DNA from: Candidatus Binatota bacterium
Lineage (GTDB): Bacteria; Desulfobacterota; Binatia; UBA1149
NCBI GenBank assembly: GCA_012960245.1
Contig: DUBO01000012.1
Location: forward strand, 1 to 64,000
Direction: 5' to 3'
Length of the DNA stretch: 64,000 bases
Each line of letters starts with the position of its first letter. Positions within the stretch are counted from its first letter, which is position 1. Positions 17,739 to 26,312 of this stretch are shown here, in pieces. A program made the translations under genes and the position numbers. Under the pieces are notes generated by a model that was not told the origin of the DNA, did not search any database, and worked only from the letters and a program-made list of their open reading frames with translations.

Positions 17739-18528
17739 GGCTGCCCGAGCGTAGCGGCTGCTCAGACAACTCCACTGCGCTGAATCCGAGTCCCAGCAAC
17801 GACGAGCGAATGCTATCGCATAGCGCCTGTTCTGTGAGCTTATAGAGGTCGTTGGCGCTTACTTCCACGCGCGCGGATTCGCCGAGATGGCGGACGCGCA
17901 GGTCGCCAAACCCCATGCCGTGGAGCAGGGTTTCGGCTTGTTCCACCTGTCGAAGCCTGTCAATGCTGATGCGTGTACCGTAGGGAAAACGGCTCGACAG
18001 GCAGGGCGAAGCGGGCTGTTCGGCGGTAGCGAGACCATAACGACGCGACAGCGCCCTGACGTCGGCTTTATCCAGGGCGGCCTCTACCAAGGGGTGGCGT
18101 ACACCCAGCTCTTGCGCCGCCTGCAGGCCGGGCCGGTAGTCGCCGAGGTCGTCCAGGTTGACGCCGTCTATGACCTGCGCGAGCCCTCTTTCTTCCGCCA
18201 GGCGCCGGCACAGGGGGTAAAGCGTCTGCTTGCAGAGGTAGCAACGGTGGGCCGGGTTCTCGCTGTAGCCCGGCGTCGCGAGTTCGTTTACCTCTACGAC
18301 CAGGTGGTTGGCCCCCAGCAGCCGGGCCACGCTGCGGGCCTGCTCGAGCTCGGTCCGGGGGAGGGTGGGCGAATCGGTGGTGACGGCGAGGTGGTCGAGT
18401 CCTTTAACGGAGCAGACAACCGCCAGCAACAGCGCTGAATCTACGCCACCCGAACAGGCCACGAGCACCGATCCCATGTCTGCCAGGTTGTCCTTGAGCA
18501 GCTGGTGACGGGCGTCGAGTGTTGCCAC
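17692..18528 (-). CDS. larE: LarE-type ATP-dependent sacrificial sulfur transferase
   Basis: A 278-residue PP-loop protein from a GTG that overlaps the cysK stop (TAGTG). The pyrophosphatase loop 'SVLVACSGGVDSALLLAV' and the LarE signature segments ('HRCYLCKQTLY', 'DGVNLDDLGDYRPGLQAA', 'SPCLSSRFPYGT') are present. In the characterised pathway LarE gives sulfur to the nickel-pincer nucleotide cofactor of lactate racemase and related enzymes; the Cys in 'SPCLSS' is a candidate sulfur donor. larB and larC are not nearby, so it could serve another thiolation. Coupling to a cysteine synthase gene fits a sulfur-supply role. Confidence 0.85.
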   Translation of the reverse strand: MATLDARHQLLKDNLADMGSVLVACSGGVDSALLLAVVCSVKGLDHLAVTTDSPTLPRTELEQARSVARLLGANHLVVEVNELATPGYSENPAHRCYLCKQTLYPLCRRLAEERGLAQVIDGVNLDDLGDYRPGLQAAQELGVRHPLVEAALDKADVRALSRRYGLATAEQPASPCLSSRFPYGTRISIDRLRQVEQAETLLHGMGFGDLRVRHLGESARVEVSANDLYKLTEQALCDSIRSSLLGLGFSAVELSEQPLRSGSLNDALALNVQPNTAT

Positions 18529-19490
18529 TACAGTCCCCCGCGGTCGAAAAGGTCGGTCGTCAGGTAGCGCTCGCCGGTATCGCAGAACACCACGAGTACC
18601 GTGCGCCCTTCGCCCAGCTCCTCGGCCACCTGCAGGGCGGCCTTGCACGCGGCGCCAGAGGATATGCCCACGAGTATGCCTTCCTGGTCGGCGAGCCGGC
18701 GGGTGGTTTCTGTAGCATCTTCGTCGCTGACTCCCAGCACCCTGTCGAGCAGGTCTTCGTCGAGTACGTCGGGCACGAAGCCGGCCCCGATGCCCTGTAT
18801 GCCGTGGAAGCCGGGTTCTCCTCCGGCCAGCACCGGTGAGCGCGAGGGTTCAACGGCAACGATTTCCAGTTCCGGGTTGTGTTCGCGCAGTACCGATCCC
18901 ACGCCGGTGATGGTGCCGCCGGTGCCGACCGCCGACACGAAGGCGTCCAGTTGCGGGCACTGCTCGATAATCTCGGTGGCCGTGGTCTTGCGGTGGGCCT
19001 CCGGGTTGGCCGGGTTAACGAACTGCTGTGGCATGAAGTAGTCGGGGTTTTCTTCGAGAACCTCCTGGGCCTTGCGGATGGCGCCGTGCATGCCGCGGGT
19101 GTCGGGCGTGAGCAGCAGCTCGGCTCCGTAGGCCATCAGGAGGCCGCGGCGCTCTTCGCTCATGGTATCGGGCATGGCCAGGATGAGCTTGTACCCACGG
19201 GCCGCCGCGACCACGGCGAGACCTATGCCGGTGTTACCACTGGTGGGCTCGATGATGGTTCCGCCCGGCTTGAGGCGGCCGTCAGCCTCGGCCTGCTCTA
19301 TCATGGCCAGGCAGATGCGGTCCTTGACTGAGCCTCCGGGGTTGGTGGATTCCAACTTGGCCAGTATTTTCGCAGATCCCGGGGCGGGAAGACGGCGCAG
19401 CTCCACGACCGGGGTGTTTCCTACCAGTTGCAGTACATTGGCTGCTACCTGCCGGGGCAAGGGCATGCGAGTGCGCGGCGGCGACTTCAA
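18528..19490 (-). CDS. cysK: Cysteine synthase (O-acetylserine sulfhydrylase), CysK type
   Basis: A PLP-dependent beta-replacement enzyme of up to 320 residues. 'QLVGNTPVVEL' is the substrate-entry motif, 'ESTNPGGSVKDRI' carries the Schiff-base Lys, 'EPTSGNTGIGLA' is the Asn-loop and 'GTGGTITGVG' binds the PLP phosphate. The C-terminal 'ILVGISSGAACKAALQVA' is typical of CysK. The frame begins at TTG 19490; an ATG at 19466 gives a 312-residue protein closer to the family norm. A good promoter lies just upstream. A second, more distant paralog is encoded at 55.5-56.4 kb, so the window has two cysteine synthase-like enzymes, of which this is the ordinary biosynthetic one. Confidence 0.93.
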   Translation of the reverse strand: MKSPPRTRMPLPRQVAANVLQLVGNTPVVELRRLPAPGSAKILAKLESTNPGGSVKDRICLAMIEQAEADGRLKPGGTIIEPTSGNTGIGLAVVAAARGYKLILAMPDTMSEERRGLLMAYGAELLLTPDTRGMHGAIRKAQEVLEENPDYFMPQQFVNPANPEAHRKTTATEIIEQCPQLDAFVSAVGTGGTITGVGSVLREHNPELEIVAVEPSRSPVLAGGEPGFHGIQGIGAGFVPDVLDEDLLDRVLGVSDEDATETTRRLADQEGILVGISSGAACKAALQVAEELGEGRTVLVVFCDTGERYLTTDLFDRGGL

Positions 19491-19511
19491 CCAGTCGCCT
19501 GCCTGTTGATA

Positions 19512-19540
19512 ATCCTATGGACGCCGGCCGATCTTGTCAA
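19512..19540 (-). promoter_or_regulatory. Sigma70-type promoter of cysK-larE
   Basis: On the minus strand, TTGACA (19535-19540) and TAGGAT (19512-19517) are separated by 17 bases. Transcription would start near 19505, about 15 bases before the TTG and 39 before the ATG candidate start of cysK. Confidence 0.65.
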
Positions 19541-19571
19541 CGCCGTTGTCGACCGGCAGCTTCAGAGTGGG

Positions 19572-19608
19572 GGCACCCCCGCTGTTCTTTTTGTACAGCA
19601 GGGGTGCC
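19572..19608. repeat. Long inverted repeat between divergent cysK and the DUF1844 gene
   Basis: Two 14-base arms (19572-19585 and 19595-19608) pair with a single mismatch around a 9-base T-rich loop. No T-tract follows on either strand, so it is not a convincing terminator. It lies upstream of the cysK promoter and about 50 bases before the DUF1844 start, where an operator or RNA leader element could sit. Confidence 0.5.
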
Positions 19609-19656
19609 TTGTCCCGAGGTTTCTGGTAAAAATGTTGCTCGGAGGCCTTGCCGGGT

Positions 19657-20115
19657 ATGTCGGAAGAAAAAGACGAACAATCGTTCACCTTTAAAGATAA
19701 GAGGCGTTTTGACTTGAGCGGCGATGACCGCGAAGAGGGCGCTGAGCAAGCAGACGAGCAGCCGGTCGAAGAAACGGGCGAGAGCCCGGCCGCGGCCGCA
19801 GAAACCAGCGCAACATCCGAAGCGGGCGGCGAACGCGCCGACCTGGCCTTTTCGACTTTCATCGTGGGGCTGGCATCGCAGGCCTTCATGTTCCTGGGAG
19901 CCATAGCGGATCCCGCCGACCAGCAGATAAAAAAGGACCTCGAACAGGCGGCAGCCATGATCGCCCTGGTCGAGGTACTCAGGGAAAAAACCCGCGGCAA
20001 CCTGACCGAAGACGAGGACTCCATGTTTGAAGACGTGCTATACCAGTTACACATGCGTTACGTTGCCGAGGTCGGGGCCGCCGACGAGTCGTCCGCAAAG
20101 GGAAGCGACTCCTGA
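19657..20115 (+). CDS. DUF1844 domain protein
   Basis: A 152-residue protein; the ATG chosen has GGAGG 11 bases upstream, while an earlier TTG would be too close to that site. The first 65 residues are acidic and Ala/Glu-rich, probably disordered. The conserved DUF1844 part follows ('DLAFSTFIVGLASQAFMFLG' to 'LTEDEDSMFEDVLYQLHMRYV'). The family is small, common in Deltaproteobacteria and Acidobacteria, and of unknown function. Its stop overlaps the start of the DegP gene by one base, suggesting a shared transcript and perhaps an envelope-related role. Confidence 0.85.
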   Translation: MSEEKDEQSFTFKDKRRFDLSGDDREEGAEQADEQPVEETGESPAAAAETSATSEAGGERADLAFSTFIVGLASQAFMFLGAIADPADQQIKKDLEQAAAMIALVEVLREKTRGNLTEDEDSMFEDVLYQLHMRYVAEVGAADESSAKGSDS

Positions 20116-21587
20116 TGGTTGCAAAGAATGGATTGCGTGCGGCCCTCGTCCTTGCCGGTGTGCTGGTGGGCGTTGTGGTCACCGTTTCGCTCAACCGGCA
20201 GAGCTGCACTGCTGCCGACGATGTCGTTCCGCCTACGCTGTTGCCCGTGGGGCAGCCCTTGTCGGTGGGAAGCTCGGGTCTTCCCGATTTTGTATCGCTG
20301 GTCGATACCATCGCGCCGTCGGTGGTCAATATCTCGGTGTCCGAAAAGGCCAGCTCCAAGCTCGGCCGTCGGCGCGACTTCAGTGGTCCCTTCGGTTTGC
20401 CGTCGCCTTTTGAGCGGCCCGAGCGCAAGCCCCGCACCCGGCGCAGCCTGGGCTCCGGCTTTATCATCGATACCGAGGGCTACATCCTCACCAATCACCA
20501 CGTGGTGGCCGACGCGAGCAAGATCGTGGTCCGGCTGCACGACGAATCCGAGTACGACGCCGAAGTAATAGGCTCGGATGAGAAGACCGACATCGCTGTC
20601 ATTCGCATCACCGACGCCGCTGACCTGCAGCCCGTTCCGCTGGGCGATTCGGACGCGCTGCGCGTGGGCGAGTGGGTGCTCGCGGTGGGTAACCCCTTCG
20701 GGCTCGATCACACGGTGACCGCCGGCATCGTTTCGGCCAAGGGGCGTCGCATCAGCCAGGGCAATCCCTACGACGACTTCGTCCAGACCGACGCCGCCAT
20801 CAATCCGGGCAACTCGGGTGGGCCGTTGATAAACCTCGCGGGACAGGTCGTGGGTATAAACACGGCGATTTTCTCGCGCGGTGGCGGCAGCATAGGTATC
20901 GGCTTTTCGATTCCCATCAACATGGCGCGGCGGGCGGTTCCGCAGCTCAAGGAGCACGGTTTTGTTACCCGCGGGTGGCTGGGCGTCCGCATTCAACCAG
21001 TGGACGATGACATCGCCGAGTCGCTGGGACTGGACGAGGCCCAGGGCGCCCTCGTGGCCTCGGTGTTCGACGACAGCCCGGCCAGCGAGGCCGGTGTCGA
21101 GGCCGGCGACGTCATTGTTTCGTTCGACGGTAAGGACGTAGACAAATCCGAGGACCTGCCCGCGATAGTCGCCGAGACCGTACCGGGTAAAGAAGTCGAG
21201 CTGGTTGTCATTCGCGACGGAGCATCGACTACCCTCAAGGTCACCGTGGCCCGGATGGATTCAGACGAGGAGCCGGCCAAGCCGGTGAAGGCCGAGGCGC
21301 TGGGACTGTCGGTGCAGGACATCACCGCGGAGCTCGCGGCCGAGCTTGGCATTGATACCGACGTGGAGGGCGTGATCGTCTCGGCCGTAGAGGCGGGGTC
21401 TCCCGCTGAGAGCGTGGGCATCAGGCCGGGCGATGTTATCGAGCAGGTTGCCAACACGAGGGTCAGCAACGTCAAGGAGTTTCGCGAGCAGCTCGCCGAC
21501 AGGGACGAGGACGACAGCGTGCTGGTGTTGGTGCGGCGTGGTGACGACACCCTGTTCCGGGTGATCAAGCCTGGCGCCGAGGACTGA
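20115..21587 (+). CDS. degP: Periplasmic DegP/HtrA serine protease
   Basis: A 490-residue secreted or membrane-tethered protease and chaperone for envelope protein quality control. An N-terminal hydrophobic segment (about 8-27) serves as signal or anchor. The trypsin-like domain has the full triad: His129 ('ILTNHHVV'), Asp159 ('KTDIAV') and Ser234 ('GNSGGPL'). Two PDZ domains follow (about 280-375 and 395-485). A Cys at residue 31 follows the hydrophobic segment, but the context ('SLNRQSC') is not a lipobox. The domain set matches DegP/DegQ/MucD. It is coupled to DUF1844 and precedes a PBP gene. Confidence 0.95.
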   Translation: MVAKNGLRAALVLAGVLVGVVVTVSLNRQSCTAADDVVPPTLLPVGQPLSVGSSGLPDFVSLVDTIAPSVVNISVSEKASSKLGRRRDFSGPFGLPSPFERPERKPRTRRSLGSGFIIDTEGYILTNHHVVADASKIVVRLHDESEYDAEVIGSDEKTDIAVIRITDAADLQPVPLGDSDALRVGEWVLAVGNPFGLDHTVTAGIVSAKGRRISQGNPYDDFVQTDAAINPGNSGGPLINLAGQVVGINTAIFSRGGGSIGIGFSIPINMARRAVPQLKEHGFVTRGWLGVRIQPVDDDIAESLGLDEAQGALVASVFDDSPASEAGVEAGDVIVSFDGKDVDKSEDLPAIVAETVPGKEVELVVIRDGASTTLKVTVARMDSDEEPAKPVKAEALGLSVQDITAELAAELGIDTDVEGVIVSAVEAGSPAESVGIRPGDVIEQVANTRVSNVKEFREQLADRDEDDSVLVLVRRGDDTLFRVIKPGAED

Positions 21588-21604
21588 GGGTAACCGGGGT
21601 TTCT

Positions 21605-22705
21605 GTGATCCGACCGAGCTGGGGGGTCTCTCGCCGGTTTCTTGCCTATACCTGCGGGCTGTTGTTGCTCGCCGGACTCGCCGGGGGACTGCTGGCCTGG
21701 CGTTTCTACCTGCAGACCGACGAGCTTCTCACCGGGCACTTCGCGGGGCAGCGCTGGGATTTCCCCTCGCGCATCTATTCCGACCAGTACGCCGTCTACC
21801 CGGGGCTGGGCGTGGATGGCGAGCTGTTTGCCTGGAGGCTCAAGCGCAGGGGCTACGTCGCGGTGCGAGACAGACCCAAGGCCAGGGGAGAGTACCGCTA
21901 CGTTGCGGCCGGCGGTGAGCCGGGGCAGCCACGCAGGCTCGAACTGTTTCTTCGTTCTTTTGATTTCCCGGGTCGGCGCGAAGCGGGCCGCCTGCTCGAC
22001 ATCAGGCTCGACGCGGGCGGGCGCATACTGGGTATGCACGAAGGCACTGGCGGTGAGGAGATATACTCGTTTTTTCTCGAGCCGGTGATGCTGGCCGGCC
22101 TGCACGGCGAACTGCGCGAAGACAGGCGGGAAATGAAAATAGCCGAGGTCCCTGCGCCCCTGGTGCGGGCCGTCGTATCGGTGGAGGATCGTCGTTTTTT
22201 TGAGCATCGCGGTGTCGACCTGCGGGGACTGGCACGCGCGTTCCTCGTCAACCTGAGGTCGGGCAGGGTCAGGCAGGGGGGGTCTACGCTTACCCAGCAG
22301 CTCATGAAGAACTTCTTCCTTGATAATGAGCGCACCCTTACCCGCAAGGCGAGGGAGGCAGTGATGGCGGTCATGGCCGAGCGCCGCTTTTCCAAGCTCG
22401 AAATACTCGAAAACTATCTCAACGAGATCTACCTCGGACAGAAAGGCGGGGTTGGCGTGCACGGCCTCGGCCTGGTACTTCGGCCGAGAACCGCGGGAGC
22501 TCTCGCTGGGGCAGGCGGCTATGCTGGCCGGCGTCATTCGGGCGCCCAACTACTACTCGCCCCACCGCCATCCCGAGCGCGCCATCGAGCGCCGCAACGT
22601 CGTGCTGCGGGTGCTACTCGACGTGGGCGAGATCGACCACCGTACTTATCGCAGGGCCCTGGCCGAGCCCCTGGGAACCGTGCCGCCGGTTGCGGCTACG
22701 GGTAG
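21605..22705 (+). pseudogene. Class A penicillin-binding protein (PBP1B type), N-terminal part before a frameshift
   Basis: The N-terminal part of a bifunctional peptidoglycan synthase. A membrane helix (about 12-33) is followed by a UB2H-like region as in PBP1B, then the GT51 glycosyltransferase domain with catalytic Glu194 ('SVEDRRFFEH'), 'GGSTLTQQLMKN' and 'ILENYLNEIYLGQ'. Homology stops near residue 289 (about base 22471); the rest of this frame to the stop at 22705 is unrelated Arg/Ala-rich sequence. The next frame resumes the same protein at once with 'WYFGREPRELSLGQ'. The site is in a GGCCTCGGCCTGG repeat, prone to slippage or assembly error. If the sequence is right, the single synthase is broken here. 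Confidence 0.85.
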
Positions 22706-23924
22706 CGCGTCACATTTCACTGATTTCGTTCGCAACGAACTCAAGGAGAACTTTCCCGCCGAGGTGCTCAAGAGCGAGGGCTACAGCATCTTCACGACCC
22801 TGGACGCGGGTTTTCAACACGCGGCCGAGCGGGCCGTTGCCGAGGAGCTCGACAGGCTCGAGCGGGATTTTCCCACCCTGGTCAGGGAGCAGGGCGACCG
22901 CATAGAAGGGGCGCTGGTTGTCCTGAACCCACGCACGGGAAGGATCCTCTCCATGGTGGGTGGGCGCGACTACGGGCGCACTCAGTTCAACAGGGTCCTC
23001 AACGCGCGCAGGCAGACCGGCTCGGTGTTCAAGCCGGTCGTCATGCTCGCGGCGGTCGGCAGCGAGGAAGTAGGCAGGGTGCACCTGCTGCCCACCAGCC
23101 GCGTGACCGATGAACCGTTTACCTGGGACTATGACGGAAAGCAGTGGTCGCCGGCCAACTACTCGGACAAGTTGTACGGAGAGGTAACCGTCCGCGAGTC
23201 ACTGGAGCGCTCGATCAACACCGCCACCGCGAGGATCGCTCGCGATGTGGGTATCGAAGAGATACGCGACCTGGCCGTTCGCCTGGGAGTAGACGAAGAG
23301 TTGCGGCCCTGGCCAGCCATCTCGCTGGGCGCTTACGAGATCACGCCCTTCGACGTCGCCCGCGTGTACTCGGTGTTTGCCAGCGGTGGCATGAAGGCCG
23401 AACCGCTGGGGGTTGCCAAGGTTGTCGACCGAACGGGTAAGGTCATCGAGGGCAACCGCCTGGAGTTTGAACGGGTAATCCCCGCCGAGGACGCTTACCT
23501 GGTGACTCACCTGTTGGAGGGAGTAATGGAGCGAGGCACGGGTCGACGTGCGCGCACCGACGGTTTTACTCGCCCGGCCGCCGGCAAGACCGGCACCAGC
23601 AACGACTACAACGACGCCTGGTTTGCCGGCTACACCCCCGGGCTGCTAGCGGTGGCCTGGGTGGGCTTCGACAAGGCCGGGCACGTGGGCCTGAGCGGGG
23701 CGACGGCTGCGCTGCCCGTGTGGACGCGTTTTATGAAGGAAGCACTCGAGGACCAGCCACCGTCGGCTTTCCAGGTGCCGGCCGGCGTCAAGCTGGTCGA
23801 GGTCGATGCTCGAAGTGGACTGTTGGCCACCGTGGCTTGTAACGATACAATCACGGAGGCATTTCTCGAGAATGACGTTCCCACCCAACACTGTGGTGCC
23901 CTTGGCCACCTGCTGCCCAGGTAG
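22452..23924 (+). pseudogene. Class A penicillin-binding protein (PBP1B type), C-terminal transpeptidase part after a frameshift
   Basis: This frame carries the end of the GT51 domain from about base 22473 and the whole transpeptidase domain: Ser191-x2-Lys194 ('RQTGSVFKPV'), Ser254-x-Asn256 ('ERSINTATA') and Lys379-Thr-Gly ('AAGKTGTSND'). The nominal start at 22452 lies within the upstream frame and is probably not a real initiation site. Together with the previous entry it would form a protein of about 770 residues, normal for PBP1B. All catalytic residues of both domains are intact, which favours a recent or artefactual frameshift over a decayed gene. Confidence 0.85.
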
Positions 23925-23946
23925 GCAGACCCCTGGCACTGAAACA

Positions 23947-24468
23947 GTGCCGGCCCTGGCAGTCGTTGCGCGCCTTGTTCTGCTCTGTTCCCTGTTGCTC
24001 GTCTCGGCCTGCTCGGTGGCCAACCTGCCGCGTTTTCCGGCCGACGGTGCCTCGGCGGGTCGGCCGGGGCAGGAGCCGGTTAAGTCGGGGCAACTGGCCA
24101 GGGCGGGGCTGCTGCTCGACGAGGCCGTCGCTGCGGCTGCTGCCGGGGGACAGCTGGGGGCGGGACGCCTGGCCAGCCTGCGCTTTGTTGCCCGCGCGAG
24201 GGACCTGATGACACGCGAACGTAACGAAGAGGCCCTCGACCTGCTCGAGCGCTCCATGGGGCTGGACGGCGGCAGCTGGTACACCTGGTTGTACATGGCC
24301 GAGGCATGGCGCCGGGGCGGTGACCCAGCCCGCGGACGGGTGTACCTGGAGAAACTCGACGGCCGAGTCCCCGATGACGACCAACTGGCGCTTGAAATTG
24401 AGCTGCTCAGGCGGCAGGTGTATCTCCCCGCCGGGCTCACCGGCAAAATTTCTGGCCGGGACGGCTGA
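23947..24468 (+). CDS. Small TPR-like lipoprotein, function unknown
   Basis: A protein of about 173 residues. I chose the GTG giving 'VPALAVVARLVLLCSLLLVSAC', a lipoprotein signal peptide with lipobox LVSA/C; the frame runs further upstream into the PBP gene. After an Ala/Gly-rich stretch the mature part has a helical repeat ('NEEALDLLERSMGLDGGSWYTWLYMAEAWRRGGD') that looks like one or two TPR motifs. It lies 22 bases after the PBP frame and 2 bases before tsaD. Proximity to a PBP1B-type gene hints at an outer-membrane activator such as LpoB (inference only). I do not recognise a named family. Confidence 0.65.
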   Translation: MPALAVVARLVLLCSLLLVSACSVANLPRFPADGASAGRPGQEPVKSGQLARAGLLLDEAVAAAAAGGQLGAGRLASLRFVARARDLMTRERNEEALDLLERSMGLDGGSWYTWLYMAEAWRRGGDPARGRVYLEKLDGRVPDDDQLALEIELLRRQVYLPAGLTGKISGRDG

Positions 24469-24470
24469 AC

Positions 24471-25469
24471 GTGCTTGTACTGGGTATAGAAACTTCCTGC
24501 GATGACACGTCGGCCGCGCTGGTCGAGGATCGGACGGTGCTGTCCAACCTGGTGGCTTCGCAGGACGCGTTGCACGCCGACTACGGTGGAGTGGTGCCAG
24601 AGCTGGCGGCGCGACGCCACCTTGAGACGGTACAGACCGTTATCGGGCGGGCACTGGAGCTGGGCAACAGGCAACTCGGCGAAATCGACGTTGTCGCTGT
24701 TACGCGCGGGCCGGGGCTGGTGGGTTCACTGCTGGTGGGCCTGTCGGCGGCCCAGGGCCTGGCGCTGGCGCTCGACCGACCGCTGTACGGGATCAACCAT
24801 CTCGAAGGACACGTGTTGTCTCCGCTGGTCGAAGCGCAGGACGATTTCCCCTTGCTGTCAGTGCTGGTGTCCGGTGGACACACGGCGATGTACCTTGTCG
24901 AAGACGTGGGCGTATATAGGGAGCTTAGCCGCACGCGCGACGATTCGGCCGGTGAGGCTTTCGACAAGGGTGCCAAGATGCTCGACCTGGGCTGGCCCGG
25001 GGGCAAGGTCATGGACGAACTGGGGAGCAGGGGCGATCCGACCGCGCTGCGTTTTCCGCGGCCGCGGGTCCGTGACGATTCGCTGGCATTCAGCTTCTCG
25101 GGCCTGAAAACATCACTATGGGATTTTCTTCACTCCGACGACAGCAAGGGCCACAGTCTCGAGGACGTGTGCGCGTCGTACCAGGAAGCCATAGTAGATT
25201 GCCTGTTGAAAAGGGTAGGGGAGGCCGTGGAACGTTTTGCCCCCGCATCGGTAGCGGTTGCCGGTGGCGTGTCGGCCAACAGCCGGCTGCGCAGGCGACT
25301 TACCGAGCAACTGTTGCAGAGTGGCATGACTCCGTTGTTTCCGCCCTTCAGCCTGTGCACCGACAACGCGGCCATGATCGCCTACGCGGCGGTTCGTCGC
25401 ATGGAAAACGGCCTGCCGGGCGAGCAACTCGAAGCCGTGTCCCGGCTGCCGCTGGGCTCGGTGCAGTGA
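24471..25469 (+). CDS. tsaD: tRNA N6-threonylcarbamoyladenosine transferase TsaD
   Basis: A 332-residue enzyme that transfers the threonylcarbamoyl group from TsaC-made adenylate to A37 of ANN-decoding tRNAs, with TsaB and TsaE. It starts at GTG two bases after the lipoprotein stop. Motifs: 'VLGIETSCDDTSAALVED', 'HLEGH' (metal ligands, in 'YGINHLEGHVLSPL'), 'LVSGGHTAMYLVED', 'GEAFDKGAKMLDLGWPGG' and 'VAVAGGVSANSRLRRRL'. Length and motifs are standard. It is followed by ksgA and fpg in a nucleic-acid maintenance cluster. Confidence 0.97.
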   Translation: MLVLGIETSCDDTSAALVEDRTVLSNLVASQDALHADYGGVVPELAARRHLETVQTVIGRALELGNRQLGEIDVVAVTRGPGLVGSLLVGLSAAQGLALALDRPLYGINHLEGHVLSPLVEAQDDFPLLSVLVSGGHTAMYLVEDVGVYRELSRTRDDSAGEAFDKGAKMLDLGWPGGKVMDELGSRGDPTALRFPRPRVRDDSLAFSFSGLKTSLWDFLHSDDSKGHSLEDVCASYQEAIVDCLLKRVGEAVERFAPASVAVAGGVSANSRLRRRLTEQLLQSGMTPLFPPFSLCTDNAAMIAYAAVRRMENGLPGEQLEAVSRLPLGSVQ

Positions 25470-25490
25470 AGCGCCAATGGTGAAGTTCCA

Positions 25491-26312
25491 GTGGTGAAGG
25501 GCTCCCGGCGGCGGGCTCCGCGGCTGGGGCAGAACTTTCTCGTCGACAGGGTTGCCTGTGAAAGGATAGTCGACTGGGCGGGTGCACGGGGCCGCAGCGT
25601 GGTCGAGATCGGTCCTGGCCGAGGCGCGTTGACCGGACTGCTCGCCGATCACTCGAGCAAACTGCTGGCCATCGAGCTCGACAGCAAATTGGCCGCGAAG
25701 CTGTCGGCACGTTACGACAACAGCGATCACGTCCGCGTGCTGCAGGCCGACGCGCTAGCGGTCAATCTGGACGCACTGCTCGACGAGCCCTGCCTGGTGG
25801 TGGGCAATCTTCCCTACGAGAGCGGTACTGCCATCGTCCGTCACCTGCTCGAGCAGCACCCACCGGTGGAAGAGATGGTGGTCATGCTGCAGAAGGAGGT
25901 CTGCCAGCGCTTGTTATCTGGCCCGGGCAGCCGTAGCTACGGCGTGTTGTCGGTGATGACGGGTATGTACGCCGACGTGGAGGCCGGGCTCGAGGTCGGG
26001 CCCGAAAGTTTCGACCCCGCGCCGGCCGTGGACTCGATGGTCATAAGAATTTCCTGCCTCGACGGGCCGCGCTATGATCCTGGCGATGAAGCGCTCTTTG
26101 CCGAGCTGGTAAAGGCGGCCTTTGTGTCGAGGCGTAAGATGCTGGGTAACACTCTGGTCAAGTGGATCGACGCGCGACTTGGCGAGGGCAGCGGTCGCGA
26201 GCTCATCGAAGAGGCAGACATCGATCCTGGCTGCCGTGCCGAGCAGATCGAGATAGAAAAACTGGCGGCGCTGTGCCGCGGACTTCACCGGGAAGAACAG
26301 CGCGGTGCCTGA
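25491..26312 (+). CDS. rsmA: 16S rRNA (adenine1518/1519-N6,N6)-dimethyltransferase RsmA/KsgA
   Basis: A 273-residue SAM-dependent methyltransferase for ribosome small-subunit maturation. 'RLGQNFLVDRVACERIVDWA' and 'VVEIGPGRGALTGLLA' form the KsgA N-terminus and SAM site; 'VVGNLPYESGTAIVRHLL' has the NLPY catalytic motif, and 'VTSRRKMLGNTL'-like sequence ('FVSRRKMLGNTL') marks the C-terminal domain. Two GTG codons stand in tandem at the start; either may serve. It overlaps fpg by eight bases. Confidence 0.95.
   Translation: MVKGSRRRAPRLGQNFLVDRVACERIVDWAGARGRSVVEIGPGRGALTGLLADHSSKLLAIELDSKLAAKLSARYDNSDHVRVLQADALAVNLDALLDEPCLVVGNLPYESGTAIVRHLLEQHPPVEEMVVMLQKEVCQRLLSGPGSRSYGVLSVMTGMYADVEAGLEVGPESFDPAPAVDSMVIRISCLDGPRYDPGDEALFAELVKAAFVSRRKMLGNTLVKWIDARLGEGSGRELIEEADIDPGCRAEQIEIEKLAALCRGLHREEQRGA

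Noticed and set aside
20993-22549. 518-codon minus-strand frame opposite DegP/PBP
   Set aside because: Shadow; Ser/Pro/Arg-rich without domains.
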